DNA from: Anthonomus grandis grandis
Taxonomy: Eukaryota > Arthropoda > Insecta > Coleoptera > Curculionidae
Length of the DNA stretch: 64,000 nucleotides
Assembly: GCF_022605725.1 (NCBI RefSeq)
Contig: NC_065555.1
Coordinates: forward strand, 11,050,938 to 11,114,937
Direction of reading: 5' to 3'
Below, one piece after another: positions 36,101 to 47,220 of the stretch. The translations under genes and the position numbers were made by a program. Each line of letters starts with the position of its first letter. Position 1 is the first letter of the stretch. The notes beneath the pieces were generated by a model. That model searched no databases and had not been told where the DNA came from. It saw only the letters and a program-made list of their open reading frames with translations.

Positions 36101-39100
36101 GCGGGAAAAAGTTAAAATATCATATGTGGTTAAAGATATTAATACTGTTGCTCATTTGGATGATTTTCAGTAAGTAAATTAAGCAGAACTATACTTCTTT
36201 CGAGCAAAGGCTGTACGAAACCTGAGGAACGAGAGATGCATTAATACAGATCCGAAGCTTGTATTACAAATGAATGTAATCTAACACAGAAAAAAACACT
36301 TAGAGTAGCACCTCTATTCTACAACTAATTCAATTTAAATTTTCCACCGGCATTCTACCCTTAATTGCTATAAGGCTTGCCATTCTGCCATAGTATTCAG
36401 CACAGTTTTCTTACGGGTTTATTCGAATAGGATCATTATTAAATGTTGTTAATATTTATAATATTGGTACCGGATTTAATTGCAAAATGTCTAAATGCTA
36501 ATAAAAGAACCTTAAAATAAAAAAAAAGGAGTACAACTAATTATTTTAGAATTAAAAGTCGCCAACTTCACATATTTGTTAAATTTCAGATATGAGATTC
36601 TTACTGATACTATGACAAAACTAAACTATGCCTTATTTCAACACCTGATGAATATTATAAATGCTACCAAATCAGAAGAATTCAGAGGCGATTTTAAGAA
36701 ACTAGAAAATAATATAGGGATGATTGATGATCTAAAGAGTGGCGAATTTGACATTGGAGGTATAATATTTATTGTAAACTTAAATATTATTTATCATTAA
36801 ATTTTTTTCATCATAAAGAATAAAAGTAAATGATATTTTTTCTCTAAATTTTGGTTTAAAAGGATAAAATTTTTACAAGGTCTTGATAGTAGTTTTTAAA
36901 TAAAAGGCTGATATAGAAAAAAAGGTTAAAAAGTTAAATTTTCTTCTTCTTAATATAAGGTAATTTAAGAAATAACAAAATAGTGTTTGTTTTTTAAATG
37001 TAATTCGGTAAACTCAAAATATATAATAAACTGAAAATAATAAATAGAGTTTCCAGAAGATCCAGACAGTAGTTCATTAATAACCGGTAATATAGAAAAA
37101 AGTGGCAAAGTGCAATTTTCATACTTACATAGCTATCTCAATCTGGGTTGCCATACAGAATGTTAATAAAATTATGTTTTTTCTATGTAGTTCAGAATTA
37201 AGCCATGATATAAAAGAAAGAGAATTTTTATTTTTGTATCAGCATCTCAGCAATGGCGGCTCATCGTTGTAGGCAAAGGAGGCTAAGCTGCGTCAAAAAT
37301 TTTAATTACATATTTAATTCCTTTATTCTATATACTAATATTTACTTAGTTTTTTTGTAATATTGAGAATAAGAGTTATGTTAGATGTTGGGTTTTTTTT
37401 AATGTTTTTTTTTTAATTTATAGCTTTATTATATCCATCGTCTGTTCTGAAACGTTTTGCCTCAAAAATTATTTGGTAAATTAATCTGAATATTTTTAAC
37501 AGTTCTTCAATATAAAGTACATTTTTCAATTTTTTAGATAAACCAGTACAATGACACTTCTTTTCTTGAGAATTTTGTTTATAAAATTGATCGGTAAAAT
37601 CAAAATGTTCATGTTTTTAGTGGCTTTTCAAAAAAAACGTAATGTTTTTAGAACATGAGATACACTAGTATTGAATGAATGTTATTTAGTCATAAATATT
37701 TTGTAACAAAATAATTCCAGATGCCTGAAAAATATTTTTTAAAAGTATATCAAATCGCTTGAAAGATATTTGGAATAAAAAATTATATTGAATGTCTGGA
37801 AAAAGCAAAACACTACAAAAATGTAAAAAACATGAAAAAATATTTCAAAAAACAATTATTTAAAAACATGAAAAGTAGCCTTTCTATTAAAAAACCCATG
37901 AGCTCCCACTGCATCCCAGTCAGAGGTGTCATAAAGAATGACAATATAATTATAGTTTTCCTATGTATTTTGGTTAACGTTAGAAAAATAAAGTGGTGAA
38001 TATAGAAAAAAGTTGAATTACCCTTATTATATATCTACCTTTAGTTAAGATTGTATAAAGCATGATAATAAAAGGATCTTTCTTTTATGTAATTTAATAA
38101 ACTAAGTTAGGAAAAAACAATTTCCAGTAGATTCTGATAGTACCTTAGAAATTTTTTTGATCATGCAGTGAAATAGTTGTAAACTGCGCAAATGTTTCTT
38201 ATTCTCAATTTTAAGTCGTATAAAATTAATTTGCTTCTATTATTTAAAGAAATTTACGTGTCATTGAATGATGTCAATAAAAATCAAAGATTAGGATTTT
38301 TTTAATCTTAAGTCCAAACTAAAGGAGGTGATACAGCGTGTTTTCAAAATGAAGTAATTTATTTTAGCACCTTATAAGACTCGTGAAAAGAAGTTATTAT
38401 ACCAAAAATCACCTATATAAAAGTTGGATAATAAGAAAGCTACTTCACATTATCGAAAAAAAAATTTTAATCTTTATTAAGTAAAATGGTTACCATTTTT
38501 ACAAAGAATGTTTAAAATTATCCCGATTTGTTTGATTAACACGCTTTGAAAATAAGATCGCCGTGTCCACGAATTAAATCACAATAATTTTTAATGCGCT
38601 CTTGAAGTTCTTCCGGAATATTTACTGCTTCATTATAATACAACAACACAGAAAAAAAAATCGCAAGGCGTTAAGTTTGGAGAGCGAGGAGGCCAAGAAA
38701 TGGGTCAATTACGCCCCATTAATCTATTCGGAAACTCATTATTCAGATGTTCAAGAACTTCTCGTCTAAAGTTTGATGGAACCCCATCATGTAAGAAGCA
38801 TTTCTTCTGTCATACATTTAGAGGAAATCTATGTTAAAAATTAAACCTTTTTACAGCATGCGACTTTTCTACTGGCCAAACATGATTTTTGCAGAAATTT
38901 TGCACTCCGTCTCATTATAAATGTGGCCTTGTGTGTACACAAAATTTATTTCGTAAAATATTCTAGTAAAGATTTTTGCCGAACTGTTCTAAAACCACTG
39001 GCAAAAAACAACTCTTCTAGGATGATCTTCAGGTTGTAACGATTGTACCCGTAAAGTATTGTCTTTCACACTTTACTATGAAAAACTTTTTAAGCTGCTA

Positions 39101-41419
39101 TGGCTCTGGTATCATTGTTAGGTAAGTATTATTTCCACTACTTTATTGTTTTTGTAAACATGGGCCATTTTTTCCGCACAAAATAATACGACAAATGAAA
39201 TATGCACTATTAAAAGACTAATACAATCGATTGAACCAAAGACTTTTTGATAAACGGTAAGAGAAGTAAACAAAAAACGGTAAGAACTTACACCGCATTT
39301 GTCGAGAGTACCAAAAAATTTGTTAATTATTATTCCTATTTCTTCAATTTTTTAATGTTTTACTATCTCCTTTATTAGGCGACTTTTATATAGGTGATTT
39401 ATGGAATATCAACTACTTTTGTCGAGCCCTACAAGTAGTTAAAATAAATAACTCAACTTTGCAAACACCCCGTATAGAAAATAATATCCGATTGTATTAT
39501 ATTTTTCAGATATTTCAGAAATAAGTGGCTTAAATTATTAATTAAAATGGTATTTCCATATTAGGATTGACAGCACATGAAAAAACTGATTGACTTACCA
39601 TTTTTAAGTAAATACTTATTTATTATAAACTAAAATACTACATTTTAAAAAGCATAAAAAAGAGTTAGGGTAAAATGAAAATTCTTCAGTCTCCCTTCAC
39701 TTATTTATTAAACATTTAGTTAATTTAAAAATAAAATTAAACTTAATTTAATAATAAAATTTACCTACGACTCCACTGCAAGTATGGACTATTTCTTCAC
39801 TATAAAAAAAAGAGTATTTTTTACTAAAAATAATTTAATTTTTAGGTACACCAATAGAGCTGTATTCAAAAAATATAGACGAATTTAGCGTACTAGCTAA
39901 AACCGCTGTGGTCGAAAGAAAATTCATATTTAGAACCACACCTCACTCTTATATAAGCAATGTATTTACACTGCCTTTTGACAGTTACGTATGGTACTGC
40001 TGCTTCGGACTGATTGCTATCATCTTTTGTGTCACTTATATCGTAGTTTATTGGGAATGGAAGGATCCGGTTTTCAAAAAATATATTACTCCAAGATTAT
40101 GTTTAAGGTATGTAAAAACAATTTTTTTAAACCTTTGAACTTTATACATGATTACTATAGGCCTCATCCAGTGGATATATTCTTAATGACAGTGGGATCT
40201 GCAGCTCAGCAAGGTTTTGAGACCGAACCAAGAAGCAATTCGGGAAGGGTGGCATTCATATTTACCTTAATTTCACTTATGTTTTTGTATACGTCATTTT
40301 CAGCAAGCATTGTGGCCCTGTTGCAATCTACTACAGAAAGCCTAAATAGTCTCGATACCTTATTTGAATCTAGAATGCCTATAGGATTTAAGGATAATAT
40401 ATCCATGGAATATTTTGAGGTTAGTATTAAAAAGCTTATTGGAATCAATAATTAAATTTTTGTTTTAGAAATTGAAATATGAAAACAAATCCAGTGACTT
40501 TATTAGTAAGCTGAAAAAGCCAGTTTTTTTATCGGTCGAGCAAGGAATACAGATAGTGCAAAAGGAATTTTTTGCTTTTTATGCTGATACTGCTGAAACG
40601 TATAAGTATATAAAAGATTGGTTTTCAGAGACTGAAAAATGTAGTTTGAGGGAAATCACATTCAAAAACACTTACCTTGATTATTGGCTGTTTATGAAGA
40701 AAAATTCTGATTACAGAGATTTAGTGCGTACGGGGTAATTATAAATTTAAATATATTTTATACGAGTCCTCTAAGTGGTTATAGTACAAATACTTCTATT
40801 ACATATATGTATTTGTTTCCATCTATTATTTTTATTTGGACGTCGACTTTTAAGATACTTCATACAATTACATTTCATTAAAATCAATATTAATATTTTT
40901 AGGATGCACAAAATTCAGGAAACAGGAATTCGTAACAGAGAATTTAAGAGATTATTTACTGCAAAGCCCAGATGTGATAATGTAGAAGGAAATTTTGAAA
41001 GTGTTGGCTTAAGAGATAGTTATGGAGCGTTTTTGGGTAAATAATATTAATAAAAAAGTATTTTATGAAGGTTTTTCTCTTAAAAAATATTGTCAAAATA
41101 GTGTATTGGTTCTCAGTCATATAAGGTTGGATTAATTTCGTGTTTCATCATTGGGATCTTGAAAACAAAGTTCAATAAGTTTTCTAGATACTAACGTAAG
41201 AATTGGATTTAAACCACGCTCTATATTGAGTCTTTTTGAATTTCACAAATCTAAGATTTTTTCTAGCAAACTTTTCATATAATTTTATTTCTAGTTATGG
41301 CATTTGGAGTCATAATTAGCATTTTGCTCGCCTTACTGGAAGGTTTATGGAAGAAATACAATGCTAATATTAATATAAGACAAGTTGCTGATCTTCAACT
41401 GAAATATTTTAGAAATTAG
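33188..41419 (+). CDS. Ionotropic receptor, Ir75-like, 618 residues
   Basis: Coding exons are 33188-33356, 35640-35776, 35835-36169, 36590-36759, 39846-40107, 40161-40419, 40469-40734, 40903-41036 and 41295-41419. All use GT/AG and stay in phase to TAG; the exon 2 donor (GTACTT) is the weakest. The chain begins with a signal peptide (about 1-22) and a variable N-terminal region without the large amino-terminal domain of glutamate receptors. Ligand-binding lobe S1 is at about 214-315. TM1 is at about 319-339, the pore loop at 362-381 with AAQQGFETEP, and TM2 at 388-412 with FLYTSFSASIVALLQS. Lobe S2 is at about 415-574 and TM3 at about 575-595. The pore and TM2 blocks are characteristic of the Ir75/Ir64a group, ligand-gated cation channels in olfactory neurons that act with co-receptor Ir8a. 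The S1 arginine that binds glutamate appears to be Asn280, while an acidic S2 residue (Asp484) remains. Subfamily placement is by eye. Confidence 0.85.
33590..34545 (-). mobile_element. Possible retrotransposon scraps in receptor intron 1
   Basis: The minus strand is open for 89 codons at 33864-33595, with broken coding-like text up to about 34,540. I cannot name the family. The composition differs from the surrounding intron, which is the main argument for inserted DNA. Confidence 0.25.
36870..38185. repeat. Degenerate satellite-like repeat, about 180 bp period
   Basis: Recurring blocks keep the same order: TTTCCAG(A/T)AGAT, GA(C/T)AGTA, ATATAGAAAAAA and a T-run followed by ATGTA. Examples lie near 36,914 and 37,093 (about 180 bp apart), with two further weak copies at about 37,930-38,180. 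The copies are diverged, and unrelated A+T-rich sequence separates the two clusters. They lie in intron 4 of the receptor gene. Confidence 0.5.
38334..39472 (-). mobile_element. Dead DD41D mariner-superfamily element
   Basis: The ends are inverted: CAGCGTGTTT at 38,334 and the complement of CGGGGTGTTT at 39,472, each flanked by TA. On the minus strand the transposase core is readable at about 38,820-38,670. It has HDGVPSNF, then WPPRSPNLTPCDFF, with 41 residues between the second and third catalytic aspartates once an internal stop is counted as one codon. This spacing defines the DD41D type. Stops and shifts elsewhere make it inactive. It lies in intron 4 of the receptor gene and is older than its relative at 60.2 kb. 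Confidence 0.7.
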
Positions 41420-41649
41420 CAGAACATAGATGCAAGGAAGTTTGAATAGAAGAGTAGGTTAATCAAAGAGAAAATATATTAGTTGAGCTTAAGGATAATA
41501 TCGATTGCACCTTTAATTAGACTTTCTATTTTTTTTTCATTAACTCTAGGTTAACAATGTATAGACACATATTAATTTAAAAAACCTATTAATAAAATAT
41601 TCTCCTTACAATTTTTTTCCTTAACATTCTTAAATTTGATATGACTGTA

Positions 41650-43540
41650 GCGAGTAAAAATGGTACTGTGATATTATTTGGATTCTATTATACCCAGATG
41701 CAACATCAAGATTTTATAGAAATACGCACTCAGACGACTAGCCATGATGACCGTGAGTAGTTTCTATGATGATATAGGGCGTTCACAGACAAACAAGCAT
41801 AGTATACGATTCTATGGGGAGATTTCAATGCTAAAATGGGAATAAAGCAGGACACTGCTGAAACCCCTTTGGGCAACTTCGGAACCACAGGCAGAAACGA
41901 GCGACGTGAAGTAGAATGCTGGATGATCTATTGCAGAATGATTTATTTCAGATGAATTGCTTTTACAAGAAAAATTGAAATAGAAGATGGATCTGGAAAT
42001 GCACAAATGGATACACAAGAAATTAACTAGATCATATTATGACGGACACCAAATACGTGATGGTATTGCAAGTTCTCTACGGTGAAGGGATCAAAGACTG
42101 ATACAAGCTAAAGTGCATATAGATATTGATCACAAACACTACAAAATGCCACAAATAAACCTTGGACAAGACTAGTAGGTACTCCAGCGGCATAGATGAT
42201 AAATTGGCAAGCTGCGACGCAAAATCAAACGACCTTCTGAACTACCACTATAAACTGCTCACAAAAATAACAACGAGACTTGAAAAGACTGGATTTCTAT
42301 TAACCTTTAGAGAAAGCGGGCTTCTATGTTAAATTTAGAAGAAATGACCATCTGCAAAGCATAAAAACGGTAATTGAAAAAAGCATCGAATACAAGAGTC
42401 TCAGTGTATTACATGCATGTCGTTAAAATACATATAATAGATAAAACCTCAGATCCTATGTCTATGTATATAAAAACTTGTATAGTAAACTATTGTATTT
42501 AGGATTTATTACACTTATATTAAATTAAACATAACGAATTAGGTATCGTTAAATATTTAAATTCATATTTCTTCCAAAGACGTGAATAAAGTCTATTCTC
42601 TTCTTCTTTTTAATCATTAGGCGTACAAGATAGTATTTCCTAAATTGATATTTACTACAATAGGGACGTAATACCCAACCAAAAAAGTAACTTATATTGT
42701 CTTGTCGGGTTGATGACAATTACTCGAAATTAATATACAATAACTACAAAAACGCAAAAATAATAGTAAAACGTCATGAAAATACTAACTATTTAAATCG
42801 GCAAAGGTGTCAGACAGGGAGACGCGATGTCGTGCAAACTCTTTATAATAATGTTGGAGCATGCTTTCAGAAAACTCAGTTGGGAAACCAAGGGCCTAAA
42901 TGTGGATGGTCGAACAAATCAACGATTTGCAAATGATATAGTTTTGCTATCAGATAGATAATCTTAAAAACATCAAAGATATGCTACAAGAACTACAAAA
43001 GACATGTTATCTGACGTAAGTCTAAAAATTTATATCTCAAAAACAAAATATATGACAAATTTAATTCCTAATATGCAAATTTTCATTTGTGATGAAAAAG
43101 TATCTCTGGTAAACAAGTATACCTATATTGGTCATAAAATCCAAATCTCAAGAGACACTGAAAGGTGCGAAATGAAAAGAAGAGTTACACTATCTTGAGT
43201 AGTCCATGCAATGTTTGAGAAGTCTTAAAAACCGACGTGCTACAATGTTGAAAGAGGAAGGTTTGTACAATGCGTATTGCTCGTCATGATCTTTGGGGCT
43301 GAAACCTTAATCCTAACCGAGGCTTAGAAACATGTGGTGACAGAGCAAGATGAAAGGGTCCATGCTCGGCGTCTCATATTGCGGAATCATATGAGTAATA
43401 AATATTTACGAGGAAGAACCGGTGTCACAGATGCAGTTATCGCATATACATTCGCAAACTCTAGTGGAAATGTGAATGCAAACTCAAGTGGGTTGTACTG
43501 AGAATTTTTGATTTGCATTATTTTAGAAAAGTAAGTAACT
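41650..43540 (+). mobile_element. Decayed RTE-like non-LTR retrotransposon
   Basis: The plus strand shows an endonuclease part at about 41,800-42,060 (WGDFNAKMG, then LGNFGTTGRNER). Reverse transcriptase blocks follow: HLQSIKTVIEKSIEY near 42,350, VRQGDAMSCKLF near 42,820, and the catalytic box FAND (FADD expected) near 42,930. The 3' part lies near 43,230-43,430 (QCVLLVMIFGAETL, RGRTGVTDAVI). Several frameshifts and stops separate these. A segment of about 260 bp at 42,430-42,690 interrupts the reverse transcriptase. The 3' part is caught up in the tandem duplication described separately. Confidence 0.7.
42430..42690 (+). repeat. Dispersed repeat interrupting the RTE-like element
   Basis: This segment breaks the reverse transcriptase reading of the surrounding element. 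It is homologous to about 59,655-59,940. Shared blocks in order are GATAGATAAAACCTC, GAATTA/AATTAAA near the middle, TTCATATTTCTTC, TTCTTCTTC and ACGTAATA(C/G)CCAAC. It is non-coding and probably a short non-autonomous element. Confidence 0.6.
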
Positions 43541-45317
43541 TATATCTCGTGTTCAAGAATTTAGTGGTTATATATTTTTAATAACAAACTTTTTTACTTT
43601 TTTTACATCACAAAACATCCCAGCCCGTGTTAGAAGATCACGCACCTCCGGATTAGTGATGACTTGACAGTTGAATTTTTATTATCATGGGAGGCTATTT
43701 GTATCGTGAAGTTTTTTTTGAGGTAGACAAGTTTAAAGTCACCCGTGTTGGTGCTCTAAGTAAACCATGAAACATCGATGAGCGTAAGTATCTTTTTAGT
43801 TAATCCTGTGTAATTTTCAATAAATTTAGAGTTATTATTTATTAATAAAATATAGGTGACTAAATACCCTTACATGAAAAAAAGCCTTCTTAACGCATAT
43901 GAAGTCACTAGGTCACTATATAGGTTAAAAGTCACTGATACCATATGGTATCCGTAGGCGTTTGTGAACCTGCTGGTGACGTGCTTTAGGCTTTTTTTTT
44001 TTGTTTTTTATGTTTTGTTTAATGTTTTAGAAGAGGTTTTGGGTTTCCCAATCATTGAATATGCTTGAAGTCGATGACGACCTTCTAACAACAGGTAGAT
44101 GAAATATTTCTAGAACCTTAACGACTCAGATGAGGGTGCCGCGAATAAGGAGGAAGAAGGATTGACATACAACCTCAATGAAAAACTTAAGTTTAAGTTA
44201 TCACTTCAATTTTATGTTTTTCATTATTTCAATTTTCTAAGTCGTCAGTCGAGCCGAAATAAAATTAGTTATCAATGACGGAGTTGAAGAATCGAGCAGC
44301 TATAATGAATCTAAAAACCTAACCATTTTTTCAAAAGTCCTAAAAACCGACGTGCTACAATGTTTGAAGAGGAAGGTTTGTACAATGCGTATTGCTCGTC
44401 ATGACCTTTGGAGCTGACACATTAACCTTAATCGAGGCAAGTGCTTAGAAACATGTAGTAACACAGAGCAAAATGAAAGGGTCCATACTCGGGGTCTCAT
44501 ATTACAGAATCATATAAGTAATAAAGATTTACGAGGAAGAACCGGTGTCACAGATGCAGTTATCCACATCCGAAAACTTAAGTGGAAATGTGAACGCAAG
44601 CTGTGCGTGGGTTGTACTGAGAATTTTTGATTTGCGTTATTTTAGAAAAGTAAGTAACTTATATCTCGTGTTCAAAAATTTAGTGCCTATATACTTTTAC
44701 AAACACATTTTTTAACTTTGTTTATATCACAAAACATCCCAGCCCGTGTTAGAACATCGCTCACCTCCGGATTGGTGATGAATTTTTTTTGGCGGTAGAC
44801 AAAGTCACGCGTGTTGGTGCTCTACGTAAACCATGAAACCTCGATGAGCGTAAGTACCTTTTTATTTTTAGTACCTTTTTAAAGTCTATCCTCTTATTTT
44901 ATAGTGTAATTTTCAATGAATTTAGAGTTATTATTTATTGAAATATAGTGATTGAGTGACTAAATACGCTTACATGTAAAAAAAATCCTTCTTAACGCAT
45001 ATGAAGTCACTATATAGGTTAAAAGTCACTGATACCATATGGTATCCGTAGGCCTTTGTGAACCTGCTGGTGACGTGCTTTAGGCTTTTTATTTTAATTT
45101 TTTTTTAATGTTTTAGAACAGGTTTTGGCTTTCCCGATCGACCAAGATGTTGTAGTCAACATGTAGATGAAGTATTTCTAGAACTTCCTGACCTTACCGA
45201 CTCAGATGAGGATTTTCTAAGCCGTCAGTCGAGCTGAAATAAAATTAGTTAACAATGACAGAGTTGAAGAATCAAGTAGCTATAATGAATCTAAAAACCT
45301 AACCAATTTTTCAAATT
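43219..45317. repeat. Tandem segmental duplication, unit about 1.1 kb
   Basis: Unit 1 (43,219-44,334) and unit 2 (44,335-about 45,317) both start at AAAAACCGACGTGCTACAATG. Both run through the end of the RTE-like element, a spacer and the start of a piggyBac-like element, and both end at CTAAAAACCTAACCA. Unit 2 is shorter through deletions. Divergence is moderate, so the event is not recent. Confidence 0.85.
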
Positions 45318-46820
45318 TTATAATTTTTTTGATAATATTCGGTATTTTTCTAGTACGCTCGGCAAGTAGGAAAGTCAATACCTTCAGAAATAATCAAATC
45401 AAATCCTTAATCTAAGTGGATTGCAAATCGACTTTGCATTAAAGAACCTCCAAAATGGTGATATTTAACGAATGCCCAGCCAATTTTCAGAACCGGACTA
45501 TTCTAGATACAAAGACATGTCACTTGTTGATTTCTTTAAGTTAGTTTGCGATGATCAATTATCAATACCTTGATAAACAAACCTAACTGTATGCACATTT
45601 CAGTAGTGAACCTGATCGAATAATAACTTCAGAAGAAATTCGCTATTTTATTGGAATTTTAATTCTCACTGAATACAAAATTCCCTTCGAACCGGTTTCA
45701 CTGGGTGATGAAAGACGGCAGACATGGTTGTGCAAACTGGTAGCAGACTCGATAAGCAGAGATAGATATTGGAAAATTCAAAGGTATGTCCACATGCCCG
45801 ACAACACTGAAATAAATCAATCAGACAAGACTCAAAATTTATCTTATTATCAAATAGTGTGAGCGCCTCGGATGTAGGCAATTTATCTGTGGCAAACCTA
45901 TCCAATTTGGTTACAAAGTATAAGCTCTAAATACTAAAGAGCACCTTAAGAACAAATGGACTCAGCAAATTAGTACAAAAATGTGCAGCACCCATGATTT
46001 TAATGTTGAAATAATTACCACAGCCAAACTTGCCATATATAACTCACATTGATAATTTGTTCACCGGTGAAGATTTATTAGCCTTTATACGAAATTTTGG
46101 ATTTGGCGCAGTTAGAAAAATTCCGGAAACTCGAATTCCAAAATCTTGTCCGTTGACCAAAAAAGAAGCTTTTTATGAGCAGATTATTGAAAGAAATTAC
46201 GGTGCTAAGGCATTACGAGTGCTGGAGTTCACCCAGAAGGAGCACTAAAAAAAATATTGCCAAAAATCAGGATTTGTCGTAGTACTGTGTCTACAACAAT
46301 AATACGGGTGGGACCGATCTTATGAATCAGGGAATTGGGTCGTACCGAGTTGGACTTCGTGGCAAAAAATTGAATTGGACAATTTTTACTTGACGCAGCA
46401 CTGCATAATGCCCATGGTACCTTAGATACAAGAATAAAAAGATATCAGCACTTAATTTTAGAAGAGAAATCGTGCAAGTATATTTAACCAGAAACAAAAA
46501 AAATTGCAAAAAAGTATAATGACGGTCTGCATGTCAATTGTTTTGCCACCACCAAATAATAGTCCTATGGTTGGACCGTTAGTGTGACACTCAAATCATG
46601 AGACAGTTTTAAAACTAACCAAAACTCCTTAATTTTTCTCTCGACACCTGTTTCGCTAACGATGTTAGGCATCCTCGGGAGCAGATTAAAACTAAAAGTT
46701 TTCATCTAGTATTAGTTAGTGGCAAAGCTGTCTCGTGATTTCACACTAAATAAATTTATTTTTGGCATATTTTATTCGTATTAAACAGTTTAAACTTTTT
46801 TGCAATAAAATAGTTTTTAA
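43925..46820 (+). mobile_element. Decayed piggyBac-like DNA transposon
   Basis: The left end is present twice because of the tandem duplication: TTAA at 43,925 and at 45,019, each followed eight bases later by GATACCATATGGTATC. Transposase pieces on the plus strand are an acidic N-terminal part near 44,080-44,200 and 45,170-45,210, PDYSRYKDMSLVDFFKL near 45,500-45,550, and SEEIRYFIGILI with DRYWKIQRYVHMPDNTEINQ at 45,630-45,820. IDNLFTGEDLLAFIRNFGF, RIPKSCPL near 46,045-46,160 and GGTDLMNQ near 46,310 follow. These correspond to the conserved core and C-terminal part of piggyBac transposases. Frameshifts and stops are numerous, so it is inactive. The right end was not found in the expected inverted orientation. 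Confidence 0.75.
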
Positions 46821-46843
46821 CCCGGTGGATACCATATGGTATC
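46817..46843. repeat. TTAA plus 16 bp palindrome, solo piggyBac-type end
   Basis: TTAACCCGGTG is followed by the perfect palindrome GATACCATATGGTATC, the same sequence found near the left ends at 43,937 and 45,031. Here it is in the same orientation as the left ends, so it may be a solo end of another copy, or a right end made ambiguous by the palindrome. Confidence 0.6.
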
Positions 46844-46849
46844 GTTGTT

Positions 46850-47220
46850 TATGATCAGCATTGTTTTTTAACTTCCAAATTAAAAAAAAAGGATAAAAAC
46901 GGTCGTTTTGAAATCAATTACATTTATTTCCTACAAAACAACCAAAAAAAATTGAAACAATAATTTTAAAAAATGGGTTATTATTATTTGTGTGGTCTTA
47001 GAGGTAACAACAAAACCAGGGATCCGAATGTTCATCTTTCCTCACTTATTTAACCATTTGGATAACAACCATCGTCCGTCTGAAGCGGGCTAAAAATTTG
47101 AAGTTGACATTGACAAGTAACAAATAAGCCAAACCGGTAAAATATCAAAATATTTACAAATTTGAATTTATGTTTTATGTTAGGAGATTTATTACTATAA
47201 CGATTAAATAAGAAGTTGCA
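46850..47220 (+). promoter_or_regulatory. Upstream region of the coiled-coil gene
   Basis: This is 370 bp between the piggyBac debris and the start codon. An in-frame TAA at 47,209-47,211 precedes the ATG. No TATA box or initiator can be called with confidence. The promoter must lie here if the first coding exon is also the first exon. Confidence 0.35.

Noticed and set aside
45666..45905. 79-codon minus-strand open frame
   Set aside because: It lies opposite the piggyBac-like transposase text and is a shadow of it.
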